From Pedococcus sp. (GTDB lineage: Bacteria; Actinomycetota; Actinomycetes; Actinomycetales; Dermatophilaceae), in assembly GCA_025936615.1 (NCBI GenBank), contig JAICSZ010000055.1:1-9145 (forward strand): a stretch of DNA of 9,145 bases, written 5' to 3'. Shown here piece by piece: positions 1 through 5,515 of this stretch. Position 1 is the stretch's first letter. The number at the start of each line of letters is the position of its first letter. The notes under the pieces are model-generated. The model was not told the DNA's origin, ran no database searches, and saw nothing but the letters and a program-made list of their open reading frames with translations. Both the position numbers and the translations under genes were made by a program.

Positions 1-71
<71 letters not shown>

Positions 72-85
72 TTGATGCGGACGAA

Positions 86-91
86 ACTTTA
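86..91 (-). promoter_or_regulatory. Candidate -10 box (TAAAGT) for tRNA-Ala
   Basis: On the minus strand TAAAGT fits the actinobacterial TANNNT -10 pattern. It ends 14 nt before the first tRNA base, so a start about 7 nt downstream would give a short tRNA leader. No good -35 is visible. It sits in one of the few AT-rich patches of the window, which supports the call only weakly. Confidence 0.4.
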
Positions 92-101
92 ACACCCGCG
101 C

Positions 102-125
102 CGGCGCCGACGGAAAACGGCGCCG
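102..125 (-). terminator. GC-rich hairpin after rslA, possible terminator
   Basis: Two copies of the self-complementary octamer CGGCGCCG (102-109 and 118-125) are separated by 8 nt and can form an 8-bp stem 1 nt past the rslA stop codon. There is no T tract directly after it. This matches the tract-less terminators often proposed in high-GC actinobacteria, but function is inferred. It would separate sigL-rslA transcription from the tRNA gene. Confidence 0.5.
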
Positions 126-126
126 C

Positions 127-855
127 TCAGGCCAGTGAGGTCCGCATCACCGTCTCGCCGGAGTCGACCCGCCGGATCTCGACCGCGCTGATCTGCGCCA
201 CCGGGACCGGTGCCACGCCGATCGGGTGCATGACCCGGTCGGGCTTGGCGGTCCAGGTCTTGACCTGCTGCGCGTGCCCCGACTTGTCGACCACCCAGAT
301 CGCGTACTCCGACCACGCCCCCTGGTAGTCGGCGTCGCCAGGCCATGCCGACGACAGGGCGTACTGGCACTCGACCCGCAGCTCGGTCCCACTCCCCTGC
401 GGCACGACGTCGAGCACCGCGGTCATCGACGACGGCACCACCGCGGAGAAGGCGAGGTGGTTCCGCGGACCGCCGGCCGTGACGGTCACCAACGGGGTCG
501 GCGACTCGCCCCCGGTCGCCGACGACACGGCATACCCTCCCAACCCTCCGATGAGGAGGGCGGCAGCCGCCGCAGCCACTGGCGCCAGCCACTGGCGCCG
601 ACGCCGGGAGATGGCGGGCACGAGCGACGTCGGCGCCTCAGCCGGTTCCGAGCCCAGGGGCGGAGCGTCCATGGCGAGCACTTCGCCGGCGGGCACCTGG
701 GCGAGCATGCCTGGTATGCCGGCCAGCTCGCTCACGGACGCGCGGCACCTGCCGCACGTGGCCAGGTGTGCCTCGAACTCGCCACGCTCGTCGGGTGTCA
801 GGGCTCCGAGGACGTAGGCGGCGTCCCACTGGGTGTAGCGGTCGACGTCGGTCAT
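127..855 (-). CDS. rslA: Membrane-anchored zinc anti-sigma factor RslA (anti-SigL)
   Basis: 242 aa. It binds and inactivates the ECF sigma factor encoded just upstream. The N-terminal cytoplasmic ZAS domain (about 1-60) has WDAAYVLGAL at 10-19 and the zinc motif HxxxCxxC as H30, C34, C37. A basic stretch RRRR at 84-87 precedes one membrane segment at about 90-112. The remaining ~130 residues are extracytoplasmic and end in a RskA-like segment (VAQISAVEIR, 219-228). From memory, the N-terminal motif and overall layout closely match M. tuberculosis RslA. The ATG at 855 overlaps the sigL stop as ATGA, so the two are translationally coupled and probably made in fixed ratio. RslA is known to release SigL on oxidation or zinc loss; that is family knowledge, not visible here. 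A 13-bp tandem repeat lies at the start of the membrane segment. Start and family are secure; orthology is strongly suggested by the SigL partner. Confidence 0.9.
   Translation of the reverse strand: MTDVDRYTQWDAAYVLGALTPDERGEFEAHLATCGRCRASVSELAGIPGMLAQVPAGEVLAMDAPPLGSEPAEAPTSLVPAISRRRRQWLAPVAAAAAALLIGGLGGYAVSSATGGESPTPLVTVTAGGPRNHLAFSAVVPSSMTAVLDVVPQGSGTELRVECQYALSSAWPGDADYQGAWSEYAIWVVDKSGHAQQVKTWTAKPDRVMHPIGVAPVPVAQISAVEIRRVDSGETVMRTSLA
574..599. repeat. 13-bp perfect tandem duplication inside rslA
   Basis: AGCCACTGGCGCC occurs twice head to tail (574-586, 587-599). On the coding strand the same 13-mer is read in two frames, giving QWLA and then PVA at the entry to the RslA membrane segment. 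Because 13 is not a multiple of 3, loss or gain of a unit shifts the frame. Confidence 0.9.
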
Positions 856-1409
856 GCCTGGGTCACCCCCTTCTCCTGCAGGGCGAGCCGCAGGCTGCGC
901 AGGCCGTAGTGCAGCCGCGACTTGACCGTTCCCTCCGGGATGCGCAGCTCGGCTGCGATGTCGGCCACCGATCTCCCCTCGTAGTAGGCGGCTGCGATGA
1001 CGTGCCGGTGCTGGCGGGTGAGCGAGCGCAGCGCGTCGCCGACCAGCCAGCGGTCGAGCACCTCGCCGGACCGGTCGGCGATGCTCGGCTCGACGAGCTC
1101 CGCGGCCACCACCTCGTGCCGCGCGGCGGCGCTGCGCCACCGGTCCACGACGAGGTTGCGCACGACGGTGAACAGCCAGGCACGGGAGGCCTGCTCGCTA
1201 CGGTCGGCGAGCCCCGGGTCCCGCCAGGCTCGCAGCAGCGCCTCCTGCACCAGGTCCTCGGCGACCTGCGGGTCGCGCGTGAGCCGCATCGCGAACCGCC
1301 ACAGCTCCGGGGCATGCCGGTCGTGCAGGCCCTGGAGGGCCGACTCGCGCCGACCCCTCTCCTGCCCGTCCGAGCCCGGCTGGCCCGGTGCCCGTTGGCT
1401 GAACTCCAC
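852..1409 (-). CDS. sigL: ECF RNA polymerase sigma factor, SigL family
   Basis: 185 aa from the GTG at 1409. Region 2 (about 27-95) contains MRLTRDPQVAEDLVQEALLRAW-type core-binding and -10 recognition helices and RAWLFTVVRNLVVD. Region 4 (about 115-178) ends in the helix-turn-helix RSVADIAAELRIPEGTVKSR (146-165), which reads the -35 element. The tail HYGLRSLRLALQEKGVT is very like the end of mycobacterial SigL as I remember it. AGGAG at 1416-1420 is 6 nt from the GTG at 1409 and only 3 nt from the adjacent GTG at 1412, so 1409 is preferred. It has no SnoaL-like or other extension, so it is a minimal two-domain ECF factor. It is followed by its anti-sigma gene with an ATGA overlap and preceded by a TGAACC-N16-CGTC promoter, implying autoregulation. 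SigL of M. tuberculosis controls cell-envelope and exported-protein genes; the regulon here is unknown. Confidence 0.92.
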   Translation of the reverse strand: MEFSQRAPGQPGSDGQERGRRESALQGLHDRHAPELWRFAMRLTRDPQVAEDLVQEALLRAWRDPGLADRSEQASRAWLFTVVRNLVVDRWRSAAARHEVVAAELVEPSIADRSGEVLDRWLVGDALRSLTRQHRHVIAAAYYEGRSVADIAAELRIPEGTVKSRLHYGLRSLRLALQEKGVTQA

Positions 1410-1477
1410 CACTCGCTCCTTCGCCGGAACCGGCCCGGCCCACCTGATCCTCCCCGCGAGGAGGTTGTGTCGTAAAG

Positions 1478-1503
1478 GACGAGGTGACGGCTGTCTCGGT
1501 TCA
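1478..1503 (-). promoter_or_regulatory. ECF/SigL-type promoter of sigL-rslA
   Basis: On the minus strand TGAACC (1503-1498) and CGTC (1481-1478) are separated by exactly 16 nt. This agrees with the published mycobacterial SigL consensus TGAACC / CGT. Transcription would start near 1470, giving a leader of about 60 nt before the sigL GTG. A second CGTC at 1489-1486 is only 8 nt from the -35 and is ignored. Confidence 0.75.
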
Positions 1504-1576
1504 CCTGCGGCGACGGTCCGGCAGGCGTCCTGGCGCCCGGGCCCGGCTGCACCGGCCACCTGCGGGCAGGGTCCGC

Positions 1577-1602
1577 TGAACCTCAGCGCCGGCAAGCTCG
1601 TC
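1577..1602 (+). promoter_or_regulatory. Divergent ECF/SigL-type promoter for the DUF2231 gene
   Basis: TGAACC at 1577-1582 and CGTC at 1599-1602 are separated by 16 nt, the same hexamer, tetramer and spacing as the sigL promoter on the other strand. The -35 boxes face away from each other with 73 bp between them. A start near 1610 would leave a leader of about 75 nt before the ATG at 1686. Confidence 0.7.
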
Positions 1603-1636
1603 CGGAGGGCATGCGCACCGGCACAGGCGGGCGAGA

Positions 1637-1642
1637 TACGGT
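1637..1642 (+). promoter_or_regulatory. Candidate second -10 box (TACGGT) upstream of DUF2231 gene
   Basis: TACGGT fits TANNNT and is followed after exactly 7 nt by an ATG (1650), the layout of a leaderless transcript in actinobacteria. No convincing -35 is seen. If real, it would give a housekeeping start in addition to the ECF start at about 1610. Confidence 0.3.
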
Positions 1643-1649
1643 CACGCCC

Positions 1650-1682
1650 ATGCCGGTCGACCTGCCCGAGGACGAGGGCTGA
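1650..1682 (+). CDS. Possible leaderless 10-codon micro-ORF before DUF2231 gene
   Basis: ATG at 1650 opens MPVDLPEDEG and stops at TGA 1680-1682, 3 nt before the DUF2231 ATG. The same frame is also open from an ATG at 1611 (23 codons), but GGAGG there lies only 2 nt from the ATG. If translated, ribosomes would stop beside the downstream ribosome binding site, so a coupling role is possible. Nothing else supports it; it may be chance. Confidence 0.22.
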   Translation: MPVDLPEDEG

Positions 1683-1685
1683 CTC

Positions 1686-2126
1686 ATGGAGATCAACGGC
1701 CTGCCCGCCCATGCCCTCCTCGTCCACCTCGTGGTGGTGCTGCTTCCCCTCACCGCCCTCGCCGCGATCGTCGTGAGCCTCTGGCCGGCGGCCCAGCGCA
1801 AGCTCACCTTCCTCGTCCCACTCGGTGCGGTGGTCGGGGCGCTGGCGGTGCCCGTCACCACCCGGGCGGGCGACGACCTGGCCGCCCAGCTGGGCAACCC
1901 GGCGTTCATCGACCACCACCGGCACCTGGGCAACATGGTGCTGCCCTGGGCCGCCGCACTCGCGGTCACCTCCGTGGTGCAGTGGCTCTACCTGCGCCAG
2001 CGAGCCGGGAGCACCGGTGTCCGCGCGGCGCTGTCCGTGCTGGTGGTCGCGAGCGCGGTCGGCACGGCGGTCATCGTGGCGCTCACCGGCGATGCGGGCG
2101 CTCGCGCCGTGTGGGGCGGCAGGTAG
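1686..2126 (+). CDS. DUF2231-family four-helix membrane protein
   Basis: 146 aa. It opens INGLPAHALLVHLVVVLLPL (3-22), the signature start of the DUF2231 family, with H9 and H14 at the membrane entry. Four hydrophobic segments are visible at about 10-32, 41-58, 85-103 and 113-134, with the loop between 2 and 3 holding H77, H78 and H80. The family's closing motif appears as TGDAGARAVWG (134-144). Conserved histidines in a small helical bundle have led to suggestions of haem or metal binding; the biochemical function is not established and I do not assign one. GAGGG at 1674-1678 is 7 nt from the ATG. The gene diverges from sigL and carries its own SigL-type promoter, so it is likely a SigL target. 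The family call is firm; function unknown. Confidence 0.85.
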   Translation: MEINGLPAHALLVHLVVVLLPLTALAAIVVSLWPAAQRKLTFLVPLGAVVGALAVPVTTRAGDDLAAQLGNPAFIDHHRHLGNMVLPWAAALAVTSVVQWLYLRQRAGSTGVRAALSVLVVASAVGTAVIVALTGDAGARAVWGGR

Positions 2127-2155
2127 CCACTCGCCGTCAGCTCCGGCCGAAAACT

Positions 2156-2169
2156 GTTGAGCGCTCAAC
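2156..2169. promoter_or_regulatory. Perfect 14-bp palindrome, candidate operator
   Basis: GTTGAGCGCTCAAC is fully self-complementary. It lies between DUF2231 and the SRPBCC gene, about 26 nt upstream of a possible -10 box TATGCT (2195-2200), near where a -35 or activator/repressor site would fall. The size and symmetry resemble TetR-family operators, but no regulator gene is adjacent in this window. Confidence 0.45.
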
Positions 2170-2194
2170 CTCCCCAAACCGCACCGAACCGGCG

Positions 2195-2200
2195 TATGCT
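2195..2200 (+). promoter_or_regulatory. Candidate -10 box (TATGCT) for SRPBCC gene
   Basis: TATGCT is close to the sigma-A -10 consensus and lies 61 nt before the GTG at 2262. The region 17-18 nt upstream has no recognisable -35, so activation from the palindrome at 2156-2169 or simple -35 independence would be needed. Confidence 0.35.
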
Positions 2201-2261
2201 CACAGCCGCTGCCGGTAGGGCCGGCAGCTTGCACGGGCACTCGGGGCGGAGGCTGGCAGGC

Positions 2262-2741
2262 GTGCAGGTTCAGCAAGTGGTCATGGTCGACCGGCCGATC
2301 GAGCAGGTATTCGACTACATCAGCGACTTCACCACCAGCGTGCAGTGGGATCCCGGCACTTCGGCATGCCGCCGGGTCGCGGGCGACGGCGGCGAGGGCA
2401 CCGAGTACACCAAGACGTGGCAGCGTCCCGGCCGTCGAAACGGCGTCGACGTGAGCCTCATCGTGACCGAGTACGTCCCGAACCGGGTGTTCGCGCTCCA
2501 CGGGTCGGCCGGGCTCGTCGACTCGCTGCTCCGGTTCACCGTGCGTCCGGCAACCGCTGGGCCGGGGCTGTCGTGCACCCGGCTCACCTTCACCGGGGAC
2601 TACGCGTTCCGCGGACCGGTGCGGCTGCTCGGGCCGATGCTCCCCCGCATCCTCAAGCGCGCCTCGGACGCGGTCCAGGTCGGGCTTGAGGACGCGTTGA
2701 TGCGCCTGCCCACCCACGAAGAGGTCCGCAAGGTCGGCTAG
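2262..2741 (+). CDS. SRPBCC (START/Bet v1-like) family protein
   Basis: 159 aa from the GTG at 2262, chosen because CGGAGG at 2247-2252 is 9 nt upstream and because VQVQQVVMVDRPIEQVFDYI is the usual first strand and helix of polyketide cyclase/dehydrase-like SRPBCC proteins. The order is strand 1 and helix (1-22), the DFTTSVQWDPG loop (22-32), a run of strands forming the antiparallel sheet (35-120), and a long C-terminal helix (about 123-148) that lines the hydrophobic cavity. Such proteins bind lipids or other hydrophobic ligands; the ligand cannot be read from sequence. No signal peptide or membrane segment is seen, so it is cytoplasmic. An in-frame ATG at 2196 lacks a ribosome binding site and overlaps the -10 candidate. 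It runs convergently towards sepX with 33 bp between them. Confidence 0.8.
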   Translation: MQVQQVVMVDRPIEQVFDYISDFTTSVQWDPGTSACRRVAGDGGEGTEYTKTWQRPGRRNGVDVSLIVTEYVPNRVFALHGSAGLVDSLLRFTVRPATAGPGLSCTRLTFTGDYAFRGPVRLLGPMLPRILKRASDAVQVGLEDALMRLPTHEEVRKVG

Positions 2742-2742
2742 C

Positions 2743-2774
2743 CGCCGGACCGGGCACTCGGAGTCTGGTCGGCG
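2743..2774. terminator. Candidate bidirectional terminator between SRPBCC gene and sepX
   Basis: CGCCGGACC (2743-2751) and GGTCGGCG (2767-2774) pair over 8 bp with one bulged G, and the loop contains a further short ACT/AGT pairing. It occupies nearly the whole 33-bp convergent gap and abuts the sepX stop codon. No T tract is present on either strand, so the call rests on position and pairing only. Confidence 0.35.
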
Positions 2775-3800
2775 TCAGGCGCCGGCCACCTGGCGCACCG
2801 GGAGCTCGTCCTCGCGGGCGGCGTACTCCGTGTCGGCGTCCCCGACCAGGTCTGCTGCCGCTGGTGCCGGCCGGGTCGCCCGGGCCTTGAGGGTGTAGGT
2901 GGGACGGGGCACCGGGACCGGGTCCCAGGTGAGCGGGATGTCGTCCTCGTCCACCAGTGGTCGGGTCGGCTGGGTCGGCTGGAGGGCCGCCGCCGCGTGC
3001 GCCGCACCCAGGGCGTTGACCGTCTCGATGGCCTCGAGGTCGTAGAGCTCGCCGCGCACCCGGGTCGCCGCCACGGCCGGCTCGGCAACGGCTGTCTCGG
3101 CAAGGCCTGTTGCAGCAGGGTTGCTCGCGGCGGCCTCGGTCTCGACCGGTGCCGTCGGTGCGGCTTGCCCTGGTCGAGTGCGCACGACGCGCTGATCGCC
3201 GGGCCTGCTCGCCAGCGTGTCGTGCGCTGTCGACCGGGAGCGAGAGCCGGCCGGTGCCGTCCGACCCGCCTGCGAGCTCGCGTTGCGGCGCACCCAGGCC
3301 AGGGCGATGGCGACCGAGACGACCGGGAAGGCAAGGTAGGCCGCCCCGAGCATGCCGAGGGCCACCAGCGGGACGGCGACCAGCCACGTGGACAGGGCGC
3401 CCAGCATCACCATGGCGCGGTTGCGGCGGGCCGTGACCCGCGAGCGCGCCTCGGGTCGAGCGGTGCCTCGGGCGCTCCCCCCCGCCGGCCGCGGCGCGTT
3501 CGTCGCCACGCCAGTCCCCACGGTGGCGGCGGCCGGGGGTGTGGCGGCTCGCTTCAGGAGGAGCTGCGCACGGGCGGACTGAACCGGGGCAGAGGCGTGG
3601 GCCTGGCGCGTCGGCGTGGACAGGTCTGCGGCCGGCAGCGGCGCGCGCCGCTCCAGCACGCGCATCGACTCGGAGAACTGGTCGACCGAGCGCGCCGTTG
3701 CGAGGTGGTCGCGGCGGCGCACCCAGTACTGGATGAAGTAGGCAGCCCACACCCCGATCACCACAAGGAAGATGAGACTGCTGACGCCGCCGGACTGCAC
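2775..3800 (-). CDS. sepX: SepX/GlpR-family membrane cell-division protein
   Basis: 341 aa from the GTG at 3800. An N-terminal membrane helix (about 7-26, SSLIFLVVIGVWAAYFIQYW) is followed by the highly conserved VRRRDHLATARSVDQFSESMRVLERR (27-52), a low-complexity linker, a helical hairpin (about 129-170), and a long Ala/Pro-rich tail ending in the conserved WDPVPVPRPTYTLKARA (292-308). This layout matches Streptomyces SepX and Corynebacterium GlpR, described as membrane partners of the divisome and of the MoeA-like protein Glp; the Glp gene lies four genes upstream here. The start has no good ribosome binding site: GGAG is 19 nt away. Instead a -10 box TAACGT lies exactly 7 nt before the GTG, indicating a leaderless transcript. 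The family normally begins around SSLIF, so only about 6 extra residues are added. An upstream TTG (3860) would overlap rimJ by 50 nt and is less likely. Confidence 0.85.
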   Translation of the reverse strand: MQSGGVSSLIFLVVIGVWAAYFIQYWVRRRDHLATARSVDQFSESMRVLERRAPLPAADLSTPTRQAHASAPVQSARAQLLLKRAATPPAAATVGTGVATNAPRPAGGSARGTARPEARSRVTARRNRAMVMLGALSTWLVAVPLVALGMLGAAYLAFPVVSVAIALAWVRRNASSQAGRTAPAGSRSRSTAHDTLASRPGDQRVVRTRPGQAAPTAPVETEAAASNPAATGLAETAVAEPAVAATRVRGELYDLEAIETVNALGAAHAAAALQPTQPTRPLVDEDDIPLTWDPVPVPRPTYTLKARATRPAPAAADLVGDADTEYAAREDELPVRQVAGA

Positions 3801-3824
3801 GGAGTCGACGTTAGGTGGACTCCG
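3800..3824 (-). promoter_or_regulatory. Dyad around the leaderless sepX promoter
   Basis: Arms CGGAGTC (3800-3806) and GACTCCG (3818-3824) form a 7-bp inverted repeat with an 11-nt spacer. The -10 box TAACGT (minus strand 3813-3808) sits at the centre, and the sepX GTG begins at the last base of the dyad. A regulator bound here would cover the promoter. In read-through mRNA from rimJ the arms would form a hairpin that hides GGAG and reaches the start codon, with the rimJ stop codon in its loop. Confidence 0.5.
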
Positions 3825-4476
3825 GCGCCCCCGGAGGGAGGTGGGGCGGTGTGTCGCCAATGTGACTGGTGTGGTTGGTGTGCAATCGCTCCGTCATGGT
3901 GTGGCCGCCCAGGTCCTCGACCGTCAGCGCGAAGGTCCGGTGGTCCCGCCAGGCGCCGTTGATGTGCAGGTATGCCGCGCGGACGCCTTCGTCACGAAAG
4001 CCCAGCTTGCGCACCACGGCAAGGCTGTTGGCGTTCTCGGGGCGGATGTTCACCTCGAGCCGGTGCAGCCCCAGGGTGCCCAGCGCGTGGTCGCCCGCCA
4101 GCGCGAGCGCGGTCGGAGCGAGGCCGCGTCCGGCGACGTCCTCGTCCACCCAGTACCCGACCGCCGCCGACAGCAGCGATCCCCAGGCGATGCCGAACAC
4201 CACCATCTGCCCCACGAGGCGGCCGTCTGCGCGGATGGCGAAGGGCAGCATCCGACCGGCTCGCGCTTCCCGGTTGTAGTGCCGCACCAGCGCCGGGAAG
4301 GTGACGGTCTGCCCACCTCGCGCGGGCGCGGTCGCCTCCCACTCCTGCAGCCACCGACGGTTGAGGGCCCGGACGCGCAGCCAGTCCGCCTTGTCACCCC
4401 GGCGCAGCGCGTCGAGGATGACCGGCTCCCCTGCCGGGGTCTGGCCGCGCAGCTGCACCGGCCATGGCCCGGCCAT
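3811..4476 (-). CDS. rimJ: RimJ-like GNAT-family N-acetyltransferase
   Basis: 221 aa. A GNAT enzyme expected to move an acetyl group from acetyl-CoA to a protein N-terminus or other amine; RimJ of E. coli acts on ribosomal protein S5, but the substrate here is unknown. The N-terminal LRRGDKADWLRVRALNRRWL (24-43) and the EWEAT motif (45-49) are typical. The acetyl-CoA loop is RGLAPTA (117-123), and motif B is NIRPENANSLAVVRKLGF (143-160). The ATG at 4476 shares one base with the mog stop (TGATG), so translation is coupled. After the domain end (about 190) there is a polar, His/Pro-rich tail of 30 residues (HTMTERLHTNHTSHIG and onward) that does not look like part of the fold and whose DNA overlaps the region just upstream of sepX. 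The rimJ name reflects the family used for this locus in other actinobacteria, not proven activity. Confidence 0.85.
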   Translation of the reverse strand: MAGPWPVQLRGQTPAGEPVILDALRRGDKADWLRVRALNRRWLQEWEATAPARGGQTVTFPALVRHYNREARAGRMLPFAIRADGRLVGQMVVFGIAWGSLLSAAVGYWVDEDVAGRGLAPTALALAGDHALGTLGLHRLEVNIRPENANSLAVVRKLGFRDEGVRAAYLHINGAWRDHRTFALTVEDLGGHTMTERLHTNHTSHIGDTPPHLPPGAPEST

Positions 4477-4976
4477 CAGTGGTCACCACCCCGGACCTGG
4501 GAGAGGGCGTGCGCCAGGACCGGCGTGAGGATGGTGAGGGCGTCACGCACCCCGCCGGTGGAGCCGGGGAGGTTGACCACCAGGGTGCGCCCGGCGAGGC
4601 CGGCGACACCGCGGGACAGCATCGCCGTGGGAACCCCGGCAGCGACCCCAGCAGCACGGATCGCCTCGGCAATGCCGGGCACCTCACGGTCCACGACCCG
4701 CAGCGTCGCCTCGGGAGTGCCGTCGGTCGGGGACAGGCCCGTGCCCCCGGTCGTGATGACCAGCCCGGGCGCGGTCGCGAGCGCGGCCTTGAGCGCCTCG
4801 TCGACGGTCGGACCGTCGGGCACCACGGTCGGCTCGCCGACCTCGAGACCCAGGCCGCGCAACGCCGCGACGACGAGCGGCCCCCCTCGGTCCGGGTAGA
4901 CGCCGGTGGCCGCCCGGGTGGAGCAGGTGATGACGATGGCCGTGCCCTGCAGGGGCTCGACGGGTGGCTCGCTCAC
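4476..4976 (-). CDS. mog: MogA/MoaB-family molybdopterin adenylyltransferase
   Basis: 166 aa. It adenylates molybdopterin with ATP before metal insertion, the third stage of molybdenum cofactor synthesis. The family signature TTGGTGLSPTDGTPEAT (75-91) holds the acidic residue used in catalysis (D85), and the second signature NLPGSTGGVRD (135-145) closes the pterin site. The N-terminal strand AIVITCSTRAATGVYPDRGG (13-32) is standard. Length equals the usual ~160 aa single-domain form. GTG at 4976 overlaps the moaC stop as GTGA, and its own stop overlaps the rimJ ATG. MoeA, the metal-insertion partner, is two genes upstream; in plants and animals these activities are fused. The MoaB and MogA names are used interchangeably in actinobacteria. 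Confidence 0.92.
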   Translation of the reverse strand: MSEPPVEPLQGTAIVITCSTRAATGVYPDRGGPLVVAALRGLGLEVGEPTVVPDGPTVDEALKAALATAPGLVITTGGTGLSPTDGTPEATLRVVDREVPGIAEAIRAAGVAAGVPTAMLSRGVAGLAGRTLVVNLPGSTGGVRDALTILTPVLAHALSQVRGGDH

Positions 4977-5515
4977 GGCTCCTCCACCCAGTCACCCGAG
5001 CGTCCGCCCGACTTCGCGGTCACCCGCACATCAGTGATGCGGGCGTGCTTGTCGACCGCCTTGACCATGTCGATGAGGGCGAGCGCGGCGACCGACACGG
5101 CGGTGAGCGCCTCCATCTCGATGCCGGTGCGGTCGGCGGTGCGGACCGTGGCGGTGATGTCGACGCCGTCGTCGGCGACCAACAGGTCCACCTCGACGCC
5201 GTGCACCGCGATGGGGTGCGCGAGCGGGATGAGCTCCGGCGTGCGCTTCACGGCCTGTATGCCGGCCACCCGGCTCACCGCGAGCGCGTCGCCCTTGGGG
5301 ACGTGGCCTTCGCGCAGCGCTGCGACGGCCTGGGTGGACAACAGGACCCGACCCGCGGCGCTGGCCTGCCGCGCGGTGACCTGCTTGGCGGACACGTCGA
5401 CCATGTGGGCCGAGCCGTCGGCGCGGACGTGGGTGAGGCCGTGGCCCCCCGGCTCGGAGCCGGTGGAGGTGTCACGTGCCGGGGCGCTTCGCCGAGGTCC
5501 GGGACCGTCGGTCAC
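4973..5515 (-). CDS. moaC: Cyclic pyranopterin monophosphate synthase MoaC
   Basis: 180 aa. It converts the 3',8-cyclo-GTP made by MoaA to cyclic pyranopterin monophosphate, the first committed pterin of molybdenum cofactor synthesis. Conserved blocks are HMVDVSAKQVTAR (37-49), KGDALAVSRVAGIQAVKRT (74-92), LIPLAHP (95-101) and GIEMEALTAVSVAALALIDM (131-150). Residues matching the E. coli active site are K74, H100, D149 and K152. The GTG at 5515 forms a GTGA overlap with the glp stop and gives a loose 25-residue N-terminal extension compared with E. coli; the only upstream alternative (GTG at 5545) overlaps glp further. No moaA, moaD or moaE is in the window. The codon for I86 is ATA within the GGCATAC motif discussed in the findings. 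Confidence 0.95.
   Translation of the reverse strand: MTDGPGPRRSAPARDTSTGSEPGGHGLTHVRADGSAHMVDVSAKQVTARQASAAGRVLLSTQAVAALREGHVPKGDALAVSRVAGIQAVKRTPELIPLAHPIAVHGVEVDLLVADDGVDITATVRTADRTGIEMEALTAVSVAALALIDMVKAVDKHARITDVRVTAKSGGRSGDWVEEP

Noticed and set aside
1502..1565. Two direct copies of CACCTGCGG between the divergent promoters (1502-1510, 1557-1565)
   Set aside because: Nine GC-rich bases 55 nt apart in a GC-rich region are not convincing as operator sites, and the first overlaps the -35 box.
2157..2261. Upstream extension of the SRPBCC gene to an earlier start
   Set aside because: It would begin inside the palindrome, has no ribosome binding site, and adds 35 residues outside the fold.
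852..2717. Very long minus-strand open frame extending sigL upstream to 2717
   Set aside because: High GC suppresses stop codons. The extension runs antisense through DUF2231 and the SRPBCC gene, lacks domain signatures, and a ribosome binding site and ECF promoter place the true start at 1409.
2964..2981. Tandem GGGTCGGCT repeats inside sepX
   Set aside because: They code for QPTQPT in a low-complexity linker and are short; ordinary Pro-rich tail sequence explains them.
3851..3855. GACAC pentamer (minus strand) upstream of sepX, resembling the Streptomyces WhiA box
   Set aside because: A pentamer is expected by chance many times in this window and it lies inside the rimJ coding region; no second site or partner motif is seen.
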